Part shown: positions 44,785 through 53,339 of the stretch, piece by piece
How the letters are laid out: each line of letters begins with the position of its first letter
Numbering within the stretch: position 1 is the first letter of the stretch
Source of the DNA: Methylomonas methanica
Lineage (GTDB): Bacteria > Pseudomonadota > Gammaproteobacteria > Methylococcales > Methylomonadaceae
Direction: 5' to 3'
DNA length: 64,000 nucleotides
Assembly (NCBI GenBank): GCA_001644045.1
Contig: LUUF01000076.1
Span: 29,132-93,131 of the forward strand
The notes under the pieces: generated by a model
Seen by the model: only the letters and a program-made list of their open reading frames with translations
Databases searched by the model: none
Told to the model about the DNA's origin: nothing
Program-made: the position numbers and the translations under genes

Positions 44785-45636
44785 ATGCAGATAGCCACCA
44801 GCGTCGCCGCCTTGAGAGAAGTGATTCGGCAATGGCGGCAAGCCGGCCTCAGCGTCGGCTTCGTACCGACCATGGGCAATCTGCATGCCGGGCATATCAA
44901 GCTGGTTAGCACAGCCAGGCAGCAGGCCGATAAAGTGGTGGTCAGTATTTTCGTCAATCCTACCCAATTTGGGCCGAACGAGGACTTTGCCAGTTACCCG
45001 CGCACCGAACAGCAAGATCAGGAAAAACTGCTAGCAAGCGGCGCCGATTTGCTGTTCTTGCCGGCGGTAACCGAAATGTATCCGCAAACCACACAGACCG
45101 GCATTTCAGTCAGCGGCTTGTCGGCGTTGCATTGCGGCGCCAGCCGGCCCGGTCATTTTGACGGCGTGGCATTAGTGGTTTGCAAGTTGTTGAATATGGT
45201 CCAGCCCGACCTGTTGTTGTTGGGCGAGAAGGATTTTCAGCAACTGACGCTGATTCGGCAAATGGTCACCGATCTGAATATACCTGTCACGGTTCAAGGC
45301 GTGGCGACGGTTCGGGAAGACGATGGCTTGGCGATGAGCTCTCGCAATGGCTATCTGACCGAGCAACAAAGAAAGCAGGCGCCCACGCTTTATCAAGCCC
45401 TGTGCGCGGCGCGCGATGAGATTTTGGCCGGACATGACGATTTTCCAGCGATAGCGGAACGGCAATGCCAAAATTTGCAGCAAGCCGGTTTTGCCGTCGA
45501 CTATTTCAGCATTTGCCGTAGCAAGGATTTATTACCTGCCGGCCCTAGCGACCCCGATCTGCTGATTTTGACCGCCGCCAAGCTGGGCGCCACGCGCCTA
45601 ATCGATAACCTCTATTTTTCTAAAACAAGCAGCTGA
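44785..45636 (+). CDS. panC: Pantothenate synthetase
   Basis: A 283-residue ATP-dependent ligase that joins pantoate and beta-alanine. VGFVPTMGNLHAGHIKLV has the nucleotide-binding HxGH pattern; PDLLLLGEKDFQQLTLIRQM and AMSSRNGYL are also diagnostic. The ATG at 44785 gives the usual start MQIATSVAALRE and has AGAGG 7 bases upstream; an ATG at 44767 would add six residues. It follows panB across a repeat-bearing gap of 126 bases. Confidence 0.94.
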   Translation: MQIATSVAALREVIRQWRQAGLSVGFVPTMGNLHAGHIKLVSTARQQADKVVVSIFVNPTQFGPNEDFASYPRTEQQDQEKLLASGADLLFLPAVTEMYPQTTQTGISVSGLSALHCGASRPGHFDGVALVVCKLLNMVQPDLLLLGEKDFQQLTLIRQMVTDLNIPVTVQGVATVREDDGLAMSSRNGYLTEQQRKQAPTLYQALCAARDEILAGHDDFPAIAERQCQNLQQAGFAVDYFSICRSKDLLPAGPSDPDLLILTAAKLGATRLIDNLYFSKTSS

Positions 45637-45676
45637 CTGTGCTGGATTTTTTACCTATAAAAGCTAATGCTTAAAT

Positions 45677-45705
45677 TTGATAGCAGGGTCAATTTCAGGC
45701 ATAAT
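45677..45705 (+). promoter_or_regulatory. Sigma-70-type promoter of panD
   Basis: TTGATA and CATAAT are separated by exactly 17 bases, each one mismatch from consensus or close. The start point would be near 45712, 24 bases before the panD ATG. It implies panD has its own promoter rather than depending on panBC. Confidence 0.6.
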
Positions 45706-45735
45706 CGCCGGCCCTAGTATTCGACCTTGTTTACC

Positions 45736-46116
45736 ATGAACATAAACATGCTTAAAGCTAAGTTACACCGTGCGCGGGTAACGCATTCCGAGCTGGATTA
45801 CGAAGGATCGTGTGCTATAGACGGCAAAATTTTGGATTTTTCCGGGATCAGGGAATACGAGCAAATCCATATTTACAACATTAACAATGGTCAGCGCTTC
45901 ACCACGTATGCGATTCGTGCCGAAGAAGGTTCCGGCGTGTTTTCGATTAACGGCGCAGCTGCAAGGTTGGCGTGCCCTGGCGATTTGATTATCGTCTGCG
46001 CGTTCGCTAGCCTAGATGAGAAGGAACTGAAGAACTACAAGCCGACTTTGGTGTATTTCGACGGCAACAATCATATTAGCCACTCCAGTCATTCCATTCC
46101 TGTTCAGGCCGCCTGA
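45736..46116 (+). CDS. panD: Aspartate 1-decarboxylase proenzyme
   Basis: A 126-residue pyruvoyl enzyme that makes beta-alanine for pantothenate. Self-cleavage at Gly24-Ser25 in DYEGSCAID creates the pyruvoyl group. Starting at 45736 puts the pair at exactly 24-25, as in E. coli, which supports this start over TTG 45727 or ATG 45748. Later motifs are [19 protein letters not shown] and DLIIVCAFA. With panB and panC, three of the pantothenate genes are here. Confidence 0.95.
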   Translation: MNINMLKAKLHRARVTHSELDYEGSCAIDGKILDFSGIREYEQIHIYNINNGQRFTTYAIRAEEGSGVFSINGAAARLACPGDLIIVCAFASLDEKELKNYKPTLVYFDGNNHISHSSHSIPVQAA

Positions 46117-46120
46117 TTTA

Positions 46121-46155
46121 AACAACCGCCGGTGACATCGACACCGGCGGTTGTT
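46121..46155. terminator. Bidirectional terminator between panD and fliW
   Basis: A perfect 14-bp stem AACAACCGCCGGTG and CACCGGCGGTTGTT with a 7-base loop. T-rich ends on both strands (TTGTTTGC; TTAAATC) suit convergent genes. Confidence 0.85.
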
Positions 46156-46163
46156 TGCACTTT

Positions 46164-46622
46164 TTAAGCTTCCGATACGTCGATTTCGCTGACTTTCTCG
46201 GTCAGTGTGATGCTTTGTTCAATAGCCACCAGTACTTTTTGCATGCCGATGCGTTTGTTGGCATTGATCAATATTGGCGATTTGATCGAGCCTTTGATGG
46301 TCGGTTTGCCGTTATCCTGCTCATTGTCTTTGTGCAGCAAAATCAAAATTACCAACTCGTCGCCCGGCTCGATTTGCAGCAGCGTTTCTTCGGGATCGGT
46401 TACCGTGAAATTGTAATTGATGTTGAAATTGGACGGATGAGCCGCGGAAAAGGTTAGCTCCGCGTTATCGACCGATTGCAGCCAATAGACGATCTCGCTG
46501 CCTTCCTGATGAAATAACTTAAAGCGGGTCTGATCTTCGAAACCGGGTAGGCCGCGCGGAAAATTGATGATGGTGTCCGGATTGATATCTTGGTTGCCTA
46601 ACAATTTCGATTGAATTTCCAT
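46164..46622 (-). CDS. fliW: Flagellar assembly factor FliW
   Basis: A 152-residue protein that binds flagellin and relieves CsrA repression of its mRNA, coupling flagellin level to synthesis. FPRGLPGFEDQTRFKLFHQE and the segments WLQSVDNAELTFS and DPEETLLQIEPGDELVILIL are typical. No other flagellar gene is in the window, so it stands alone. It is divergent from the B12 operon. Confidence 0.9.
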   Translation of the reverse strand: MEIQSKLLGNQDINPDTIINFPRGLPGFEDQTRFKLFHQEGSEIVYWLQSVDNAELTFSAAHPSNFNINYNFTVTDPEETLLQIEPGDELVILILLHKDNEQDNGKPTIKGSIKSPILINANKRIGMQKVLVAIEQSITLTEKVSEIDVSEA

Positions 46623-46733
46623 AATCCCGCCCGTATTCGTTGAAGTCTAAGTTAACAGCATTAATCAAGGCACCAATGTATAGCACGGAAAGGGGTATTT
46701 GCAATGCGGATTGTCGTAACTGCCCAGGTGTTC

Positions 46734-46762
46734 TTGCTTTATCGTGCCCGACTCCATACAAT
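46734..46762 (+). promoter_or_regulatory. Promoter of the B12 operon
   Basis: TTGCTT and TACAAT lie 17 bases apart. The predicted start point near 46769 is just ahead of the riboswitch, as expected for a leader RNA. Confidence 0.65.
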
Positions 46763-46769
46763 TGCGCGC

Positions 46770-46966
46770 TTCTTTCAGGTGTTTGCGCCGTTTTTCGGCC
46801 GAACTTAAACAGGAAGTCGGTACGGTGGTTTTAACCGCCAAAGCCGACGCTGCCCCCGCAACGGTATATAAGTAAAGAGCTGCGTTTTTGCCACTGTGCG
46901 CTTTGCATGGGAAGGTCGCAGATCAGGCGTCAAGCCACTTATAAGCCCGGAGACTGACCCGGAAGA
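46770..46966 (+). ncRNA. Cobalamin riboswitch aptamer
   Basis: Leader RNA element that binds adenosylcobalamin or a related corrinoid. Conserved blocks occur in order: TTCAGGTG near 46774, TTAAACAGGAAGTCGGT, GACGCTGCCCCCGCAACGGT near 46847, the B12-box-type GCCACTGTG at 46890, GGGAAGGTCGC, and AAGCCCGGAGACTGACCCGG near 46943. It precedes btuB, which identifies the controlled operon. Binding is expected to lower expression. Confidence 0.95.
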
Positions 46967-46979
46967 TCATTCGAGACAG

Positions 46980-47035
46980 CGGAGGGCTGTTTACGGAATG
47001 GTCTGAGTCCATGCCTAGCCTGCCTCCGTCTTTTT
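46980..47035 (+). terminator. Riboswitch expression platform (terminator hairpin)
   Basis: CGGAGG (46980) pairs with CCTCCG (47023), with an inner ATGG/CCAT hairpin, and TCTTTTTC follows. This fits a rho-independent terminator controlled by the aptamer, about 60 bases before the btuB start codon. The competing antiterminator was not worked out. Confidence 0.65.
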
Positions 47036-47095
47036 CGTTTACCGTTTTTCCTCTGTCCTTTTTCACCCGGATGCGCGGCGGGCGCAGAGGACAAT

Positions 47096-48919
47096 ATGCA
47101 AACAATTCTATACAGATCTTTATTTCTGGCGAGTACGCCTTTTACCGTGTTGGCGGCGACTAGCGACGAGGCGATCAACCTTGCCGAGACAGTCGTGACA
47201 GCTACTCGAACCGAAACCCGGCAAAACGAGTTGGCCACGGCGATGACGGTTTATACTCGCCAGGACATCGAAAAACTTCAGGTCAGAACCCTACCCGAGT
47301 TACTGAAAGGCACGCCGGGTGTTGATATGGTGCAGAGCGGCGGTTACGGCAAGGACACCAATGTCTATCTGCGCGGCACTAACTCCGATCATGTACTGGT
47401 GCTGATCGACGGCATCAAGGCTGGCTCGGTTACCACCGGCACCAGCGCATTTCAGTTTATTCCCATCGATCAAATCGAACGTGTGGAAATTACTCGCGGC
47501 CCACAATCCAGCCTTTATGGCTCGGAAGCGATTGGCGGGGTGATTCAGATATTTACCCGCAAGGGCGGCAACAGCGAACGGCCTAACATTGCGCTGGATG
47601 CTGGCGGCGGTTCTTACGACACTTATAACGGTTCGGCGGCCGTCAACGGCAAATGGGGTAAGGCTTGGTATAGCTTGAGCGCCGCTCAATTCGGCAGCCA
47701 GGGCATCAATGCGCTGAGTGGCGTCAGCGTCGCGAATGGTTATAATCCGGATCGCGACGGCTATAACAACACCAGTTTGAATGCTAAAACTGGTTACCGC
47801 TTCGACAACGGCGCGGAACTGGAAGCATTTTTCCTGCGGGCCGAAGGCGAAACCGAGATCGACAACTCCACCATCAGTAACACGGAGTTTGTCAATCAGA
47901 CGCTGGGCGCGACCGCCAGCGCTAATTTCAGCGACATGTGGCGATCCACATTACGCGTCGGACAAAGCGTGGACGATGCCGATCAGTTTCGGCACAACGG
48001 CCAGTTTACCAGTCGTTTCAACACTACCCGCTGGAATGCGAGCTGGTTGAACGAACTGGCCTTGCATAAGGATCACCAATTAACGCTGGGCACCGACTAC
48101 CGTTTCGATGAAATCGACAGCACCACCCGTTACGCGGAAACGTCCCGCTACGATGTCGGCGCATTTGCCGAGTTGCATAGCCGGGTTTTCGATAAGCATT
48201 TTTTGAATGCTTCCTTGCGGTGGGACGAAAACCAGGCGTTCGGCGATAGTATCACCGGCAATTTCGGCTGGCGGTTTAATTGGGATTACGGTCTCAGCGC
48301 GTTTGCCAGTTTCGGTAATGCCTTTAAGGCCCCGACTTTCAATCAGTTATACTTCCCGGGTTTCGGTAACGCTGGTTTGCGGCCGGAAAAATCCACCAGT
48401 TTCGAAGCCGGTTTTGCCGGACGTCACGATTGGGCAAATTGGGAATTGCGCGCTTATCACACCAATATCGAGGATTTGATCGTATTCAGTGGTACGCCAT
48501 CCACCGCCAGAAATATCGGCAAGGCGCAGATAGACGGCATAGAAGCGGAAGTGTCCACGCAAATTTTCGGCTGGAACAACAAACTGAGCATGAATCTGAT
48601 GACGCCGAAGGATAGGCAGACCAATCTGCGTCTGCCGCGTCGGGTGACGGAAAGCTTGTCCTACGATGTCTCGCGCTCGTTCGGCGACGTTGATATTGGA
48701 GCCTCCGTGCTGGCTCAGGGCGAACGTTTCGATAACAGTACCAATACCGTGCGGCTGGGCAGTTTCATGACCGCCGATCTGCGCACCGCTTATCGCATCG
48801 ACAAAAATTGGATGTTAAGCGCCAAACTGAATAATATGTTCGACAAACGCTATCAAACGGTTAACACCTATAACAGCTTCGGCAGAAATTTCTATTTTTC
48901 GATCCATTACAATTACTAA
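47096..48919 (+). CDS. btuB: Vitamin B12 TonB-dependent receptor
   Basis: Outer-membrane corrinoid importer of 607 residues. A signal peptide ends near TVLAA (residues 17-21), a TonB box-like ETVVTATRTETRQNE follows, and the plug has LPELLKGTPGVDMVQSGG and GPQSSLYGSEAIGGVIQIFT. The barrel ends in YFSIHYNY. The cobalamin riboswitch directly upstream and cobalamin genes downstream make the substrate assignment strong. GAGGACAAT precedes the ATG. Confidence 0.95.
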   Translation: MQTILYRSLFLASTPFTVLAATSDEAINLAETVVTATRTETRQNELATAMTVYTRQDIEKLQVRTLPELLKGTPGVDMVQSGGYGKDTNVYLRGTNSDHVLVLIDGIKAGSVTTGTSAFQFIPIDQIERVEITRGPQSSLYGSEAIGGVIQIFTRKGGNSERPNIALDAGGGSYDTYNGSAAVNGKWGKAWYSLSAAQFGSQGINALSGVSVANGYNPDRDGYNNTSLNAKTGYRFDNGAELEAFFLRAEGETEIDNSTISNTEFVNQTLGATASANFSDMWRSTLRVGQSVDDADQFRHNGQFTSRFNTTRWNASWLNELALHKDHQLTLGTDYRFDEIDSTTRYAETSRYDVGAFAELHSRVFDKHFLNASLRWDENQAFGDSITGNFGWRFNWDYGLSAFASFGNAFKAPTFNQLYFPGFGNAGLRPEKSTSFEAGFAGRHDWANWELRAYHTNIEDLIVFSGTPSTARNIGKAQIDGIEAEVSTQIFGWNNKLSMNLMTPKDRQTNLRLPRRVTESLSYDVSRSFGDVDIGASVLAQGERFDNSTNTVRLGSFMTADLRTAYRIDKNWMLSAKLNNMFDKRYQTVNTYNSFGRNFYFSIHYNY

Positions 48920-48938
48920 ACTTTTTCTGGAGAACCCT

Positions 48939-49514
48939 ATGAGTCTGAATCAAACCTTGGCTGTCAAACCCGGCGCGGTAGCGCTGATGGCGTTGATGGC
49001 TGCCACCCGTTTTCACCATTTCGGCACGCCGTTCGCGTTGCCTGACGCATCGCTGGCGGTGTTTTTTTTCGCCGGCCTGTGGCTGGGCGGACGCTATTTA
49101 TTTGCGTTGTTGCTGATGGAAGCCGCGCTGATTGATTACCTGGCGATCACCAAACTCGGCGTCAGCGACTTTTGCGTGTCCAAAGCCTATGTATTTCTGA
49201 TCGGCTCTTACGGCGCGATGTGGCTGGGCGGCAAATGGTGCCGACAATTCACCGTGCTGTCGGTAGCCACCGCCGCGCAACGCCTGATGGCTCTGGTAGC
49301 GGCTACATCCATCGCGTTTTTGTTTTCCAACGGCAGCTTTTACTGGCTATCCGGACGCTATCCCAACGGCTCATTCGCACAATATATTGAGCGCGTTGCG
49401 ATGTATTACCCGCCCTACCTGACATCTACCTTGATCTATGGGGTGGTTATTTTCGCTCTGGTCAGTGCCGTAAAATCCTTGCTGGGCGCCAAAGCCACCC
49501 GCGAAGCTATCTAA
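48939..49514 (+). CDS. btuM: BtuM-like cobalamin inner-membrane transporter
   Basis: A 191-residue membrane protein with about six helices (for example ASLAVFFFAGLWLGGRYLFA and AYVFLIGSYGAMWLGG). It fits BtuM, a solitary ECF-type S-component shown in Thiobacillus denitrificans to bind and decyanate B12 through a cysteine near residue 80. Here Cys79 lies in GVSDFCVSKAY, the expected place. It starts 19 bases after btuB, so it would carry corrinoid across the inner membrane after BtuB. No BtuCDF genes are in the window. The identification rests on context, topology and that Cys. Confidence 0.8.
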   Translation: MSLNQTLAVKPGAVALMALMAATRFHHFGTPFALPDASLAVFFFAGLWLGGRYLFALLLMEAALIDYLAITKLGVSDFCVSKAYVFLIGSYGAMWLGGKWCRQFTVLSVATAAQRLMALVAATSIAFLFSNGSFYWLSGRYPNGSFAQYIERVAMYYPPYLTSTLIYGVVIFALVSAVKSLLGAKATREAI

Positions 49515-49525
49515 GCATTCATCCC

Positions 49526-49551
49526 AGCGGGGCGATTTTCATCGCTCCGCT
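49526..49551 (+). other. Hairpin between btuM and cbiB
   Basis: AGCGGGGCGAT and ATCGCTCCGCT form an 11-bp stem with one mismatch and a tight loop. The tail is not T-rich (ATCACTTTG), so it may be a processing or partial termination site within the operon. Confidence 0.4.
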
Positions 49552-49602
49552 ATCACTTTGCCGTTCTCCAGCTTTGCAATACCTGCTTATCCAGCGTAAA
49601 TC

Positions 49603-50520
49603 ATGATTCTCACCATCAGCATTTTGTTGGCCGTCGCCATCGATTTTTGGCTGGGCGAGCCACGCAACGCCTATCACCCGCTGGTGAGGTTCGGTAAATG
49701 GGCAGCCATTGTCGAAAAGCGGATGTTAAATAGCCAGCAATCGGCTTTTCGCCAGAGAGTCAGCGGTTTTTTGGCGGTGGCGATAGTTTTAATGCCTTGT
49801 CTGCTATGGTTGCTGCTTCTACCGAGTTGGCCGCTGCTGCAAGCCGCTATCGATGTACTGATTTTGTATTTTTGTATCGCTGCCCGTAGCTTACAACAAC
49901 ATGCCCTGGCCGTTCTTTCGGCCTTAGCGGATAGCGACTTGCCGTTAGCTCGGCAACAGGTTGGTAAAATTGTTAGCCGTCAAACCGAGGCCATGACCGA
50001 GGCCGATGTACGGCGGGCCACCATCGAATCGGTGTTGGAAAATGGTGCCGATGCGGTATTTGCGCCCGTATTCTGGTTTGTCGTATTGGGGCCATTCGGT
50101 GCCTTGCTCTACCGGTTCAGCAATACTTTGGATGCGATGTGGGGTTACAAAAATCAACGCTATTTATACTTCGGCTGCGCCGCTGCACGTTTCGACGACC
50201 TGTTGAATTGGCTGCCGGCACGCTTGACGGCATTGAGTTATGCCTTGCTAGGCAACACCGCGCAGGCGATTAAATCCTGGCAGACTCAGGCGCATTTATT
50301 GGACAGCCCTAACGCCGGGCCGGTGATGACAGCCGGCGGCGGCTCCTTGCTGCTGCAACTGGGCGGGCCGGCGTGTTATCACGGCCAAATAAAGCAAAAA
50401 CCCTGGTTCGGCGGCCCACAAGCGCCGGAAAACGACGATATTAAGCGCGCCTGCAACCTGATGTACCGGACTCTGCTGTTGTGGCTGATCGTAATCGGCG
50501 CGGGAGATGCCCTTGCTTGA
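49603..50520 (+). CDS. cbiB: Adenosylcobinamide-phosphate synthase
   Basis: A 305-residue inner-membrane enzyme that attaches aminopropanol phosphate to cobyric acid or an intermediate, giving adenosylcobinamide phosphate. Diagnostic segments: AIDFWLGEPRNAYHPLVRFG, VGKIVSRQTEAMTEADVRRA, VLENGADAVFAPVFWFVVLG and LYRFSNTLDAMWGYKN. It overlaps cobD by 14 bases. Together they supply the nucleotide-loop precursor. Corrin-ring genes are absent from the window. Confidence 0.93.
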   Translation: MILTISILLAVAIDFWLGEPRNAYHPLVRFGKWAAIVEKRMLNSQQSAFRQRVSGFLAVAIVLMPCLLWLLLLPSWPLLQAAIDVLILYFCIAARSLQQHALAVLSALADSDLPLARQQVGKIVSRQTEAMTEADVRRATIESVLENGADAVFAPVFWFVVLGPFGALLYRFSNTLDAMWGYKNQRYLYFGCAAARFDDLLNWLPARLTALSYALLGNTAQAIKSWQTQAHLLDSPNAGPVMTAGGGSLLLQLGGPACYHGQIKQKPWFGGPQAPENDDIKRACNLMYRTLLLWLIVIGAGDALA

Positions 50521-51532
50521 GCACGGCGGACGCTTGCGGCAAGCCGCTAGCCAATACGGCATCGCTTTAAGCGGCTGGCTGGATTTATCGACCGGCATCA
50601 ACCCCAACGGCTGGCCGGTGCCGCCTATTCCCGCCGCATGCTGGCAACGCCTGCCGGAAGATGATGACGAATTATTAGCGGCGGCACGGGTTTACTATCA
50701 GAACGACTCCTTGCTGGCGGTAGCCGGCTCGCAAGCGGCGATTCAATCGTTACCTTTGTTACGACCGAAATCGCGAGTCGGCCTGCTGCATCCGGCCTAT
50801 GCGGAGCATGCCGGCAGCTGGCAAAAAGCCGGGCATCAAGTTGTCAGAGTCGAAGCGAATGCAATAGACGACCGGCTAGATGAGCTGGATATACTTATTC
50901 TGGTCAATCCCAATAATCCCACCGGCCAACTATGGAGCCGGCCACAGCTGTTGAGCTGGCATGAAAAACTTAGTCGGCGCGGCGGCTGGCTGCTGGTCGA
51001 CGAAGCGTTTATAGACAGCCTGCCCGCCGAATACAGTCTAGCGCCATTACCGGTGCGGCCGGGCTTGATCGTATTACGATCCGTGGGTAAGTTTTTCGGC
51101 TTGGCCGGCATCCGTTGCGGCTTCGTGATTACCGAACCGGATTTGTTGGCGAGGCTTGCGGAGCTGCTAGGGCCATGGACTATCAGCCATCCCGGCCGCT
51201 ATGTCGCGGCACTGGCGTTGGTCGATCGAGACTGGCAATCCGCCAATGCGGCATCGTTAGCAATGCTGGGCCTGCGCCTACGGCAACTATTGACCGACTG
51301 CGGCTGGCCGCCCAGCGGTGGATGCGATTTGTTTCAATGGGTGAAATGCGAGCAGGCAGTTACCCTGCACGATCTATTGGTCATACAAGGCATTCTGACC
51401 CGTTTGTTTCAGGAGCCGGCTAGTGTGCGTTTCGGTTTGCCGAAAGACGAGCCAGCCTGGCAACGCTTGGCGCAGGCGCTGACTCATCCCGACATCAAAC
51501 GTTTAAGCTTGTTTGCGCATCCGCAAACCTAA
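50507..51532 (+). CDS. cobD: L-threonine-O-3-phosphate decarboxylase
   Basis: A 341-residue PLP enzyme (CobD of Salmonella, CobC of Pseudomonas naming) that makes (R)-1-amino-2-propanol phosphate for CbiB. The N-terminus LEHGGRLRQAASQYG and LDLSTGINPNGWPVPP are typical; LVNPNNPTGQLWS is the class I aminotransferase NP motif; the PLP lysine is in RSVGKFFGLAGIRCGF. Its 3' end overlaps the convergent PEP-CTERM gene by 30 bases. Confidence 0.93.
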   Translation: MPLLEHGGRLRQAASQYGIALSGWLDLSTGINPNGWPVPPIPAACWQRLPEDDDELLAAARVYYQNDSLLAVAGSQAAIQSLPLLRPKSRVGLLHPAYAEHAGSWQKAGHQVVRVEANAIDDRLDELDILILVNPNNPTGQLWSRPQLLSWHEKLSRRGGWLLVDEAFIDSLPAEYSLAPLPVRPGLIVLRSVGKFFGLAGIRCGFVITEPDLLARLAELLGPWTISHPGRYVAALALVDRDWQSANAASLAMLGLRLRQLLTDCGWPPSGGCDLFQWVKCEQAVTLHDLLVIQGILTRLFQEPASVRFGLPKDEPAWQRLAQALTHPDIKRLSLFAHPQT

Positions 51533-52216
51533 TCCGGCGATAACGCTGCCAAACAGCCAAACAGCGCCAGGCAACGGAACAGGTTTAACTACCGGTATCT
51601 CAACGATGTCACTAGCCTTAATAATGCCAGCGCCAACATAATCCGCGCCGTCGCCTAATTTTCGGTTAATTTCAAAAACAAAATACTTTGGATCGGGCAA
51701 TCCGAACAGGCCTTGGAGTTTTGGGGGATTAAGGTCAGCCCCGCCCAGTAAGCTTTGATCGAAAAAGGCTGTCACCGAAAATTCCGCACCGGATACCAAC
51801 GAGCCTGTGTCATCGTATTGGTTAATCGAGGACTCCATGCTGAGTGTCAACATGTCATAAATACCGGCCGTTACATGCCCGGTAAAGCCGTGGCTTGCTA
51901 TCAAGTCATCGGTTATGCTGGTGGCGTTATCGAGAATATTAAGCACAACGTGATCGTTGTCGATGGTTAGCGCCTGACTGTTGACTAATATCGACAACGG
52001 AGCACTCAACGAGTAGCCCAAACGCAAACTGGCGGATTCGCCGCCTGACGCCGGAAAAAAGTTACTGGAACTTGGCGACAAGGCATCGAAGGTTAACTGG
52101 CCTGAAAAATTGCCGCTGGTGAAATTGACGAAATCGCCGGAAAAGGTAAATTCAAGCGCCGCATGCGCACTAGCCGAATATAAAAACGTCGCTAAAAGAG
52201 CGGATAGTAATTTCAT
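51503..52216 (-). CDS. PEP-CTERM sorted secreted protein
   Basis: A 237-residue protein with a signal peptide ending near SAHAA. The body is acidic and beta-rich with FTFSGDFVNFTSGNFSGQLT and no known catalytic motif. The C-terminus VKPVPLPGAVWLFGSVIAGL, then GLRMRKQA, is a PEP-CTERM-type sorting signal and closely matches that at 30873-31562. It should be exported and cut by an exosortase. Its 3' end overlaps the cobD 3' end on the other strand. Function unknown. Confidence 0.8.
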   Translation of the reverse strand: MKLLSALLATFLYSASAHAALEFTFSGDFVNFTSGNFSGQLTFDALSPSSSNFFPASGGESASLRLGYSLSAPLSILVNSQALTIDNDHVVLNILDNATSITDDLIASHGFTGHVTAGIYDMLTLSMESSINQYDDTGSLVSGAEFSVTAFFDQSLLGGADLNPPKLQGLFGLPDPKYFVFEINRKLGDGADYVGAGIIKASDIVEIPVVKPVPLPGAVWLFGSVIAGLGLRMRKQA

Positions 52217-52438
52217 GGTTTGTCCTTAAATAAATTTAGTGATACGGCTTCTTGCCCAAGCCTTAACAATAAAACTTGGCCGGAAGCACATGTGATACCA
52301 ATATTTTTGTGAACGAGTTCAATCTCTAGGTCGATTATGGCCGCAGCCGGTCAATACCGTCAACCCTTGATTTTCCTGGATAAGTACTCAACTGCCACTA
52401 ACGAGACACCGAATTGGGAAGCTGGAAGCCGAACTTAC

Positions 52439-53233
52439 TTAGAACAGCTTGTCCAAAATCGACATCACGATCTCCACCGCAATCAGCCAGATGATGATCC
52501 ACTCCAAGGCCGAGGAATGCTGGTGCTTTTGTTCGTCTGCCAACATTTCCAGTAGCTCGTGTATGGTCTCAAGCTTTTTTGACAATACGTCGGTGCGCTG
52601 CTGAATTTCCAGGTAATTGGCGGCCATCGAGTAAATATGCTGGTATTCCGGGTGTTCCCAGAAAAACTCCGGGGTATCCAACAAATCGTAATTGAGGATG
52701 ATGTCGCTCTTGGTCAGAAACAACTGGCCGCGAATCATCGCCATGGTTTTGCGATTGAGCTTGATCTTTCCTTCCCGCGCCAGCGATTGCGGTAAATGGC
52801 TGGTGGCGCGAATCGTGTCGATGGCGTGGCCTTCGAAGGCCGCCAGCTTGATCGATTGAGCCATCGCATGCGACAACGCCAGCAGTACTTTGAAGTCGGC
52901 GGATTGGAGCTCCAGGTGATCGTGCTGAAAACGGTCTTGCTCGCAGCCTACTTCATAGCTGAAATTGTCTTCCTGAGGCTCGGCGTCGGGTTTAATCGCG
53001 TAATCCAGCAACAAATCCTGCAAGGCGCGCCGGTCGTCGAGATTCAGGTTCCAGCACACCATTACCCCGTAGGCAAACACAATCGCGCAGCCGGTCTTGT
53101 AATCGACCACCAAGGCGTTTCTGAACAGTTGCGCGCGCGTGGTATCCAGCAGTTTTTCCCGCAATTGCGCGAATTCGAACGATTGCGCCAGGCATACCGT
53201 CAGGCAGCGTTTAATGGGTCTGTCGTCTGTCAT
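52439..53233 (-). CDS. RMD1 family protein (DUF155)
   Basis: A 264-residue protein. DUF155 patterns include DYKTGCAIVFAYGVMVCWNL in the N-terminal half and FFWEHPEYQHIYSMAANYLE later; a coiled coil (EIQQRTDVLSKKLETIHELL) and one C-terminal membrane helix (WIIIWLIAVEIVMSILDKL) follow. Yeast relatives act at mitochondria or on meiotic division, but bacterial roles are not known. It is divergent from the DAHP synthase gene. Confidence 0.85.
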   Translation of the reverse strand: MTDDRPIKRCLTVCLAQSFEFAQLREKLLDTTRAQLFRNALVVDYKTGCAIVFAYGVMVCWNLNLDDRRALQDLLLDYAIKPDAEPQEDNFSYEVGCEQDRFQHDHLELQSADFKVLLALSHAMAQSIKLAAFEGHAIDTIRATSHLPQSLAREGKIKLNRKTMAMIRGQLFLTKSDIILNYDLLDTPEFFWEHPEYQHIYSMAANYLEIQQRTDVLSKKLETIHELLEMLADEQKHQHSSALEWIIIWLIAVEIVMSILDKLF

Positions 53234-53339
53234 GTCCGGGTTTTCTCAAGTCGGTTTCGGCATTAGTTTGTAACACCGACAGGCAAAACGGTTAAAATAG
53301 CCAATTAATCCATCTACTGAAAGCGTATTGCTGAGTGTC

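Noticed and set aside
46980..47035. Possible second small RNA between riboswitch and btuB
   Set aside because: The hairpin with a T tract is simply explained as the riboswitch terminator.
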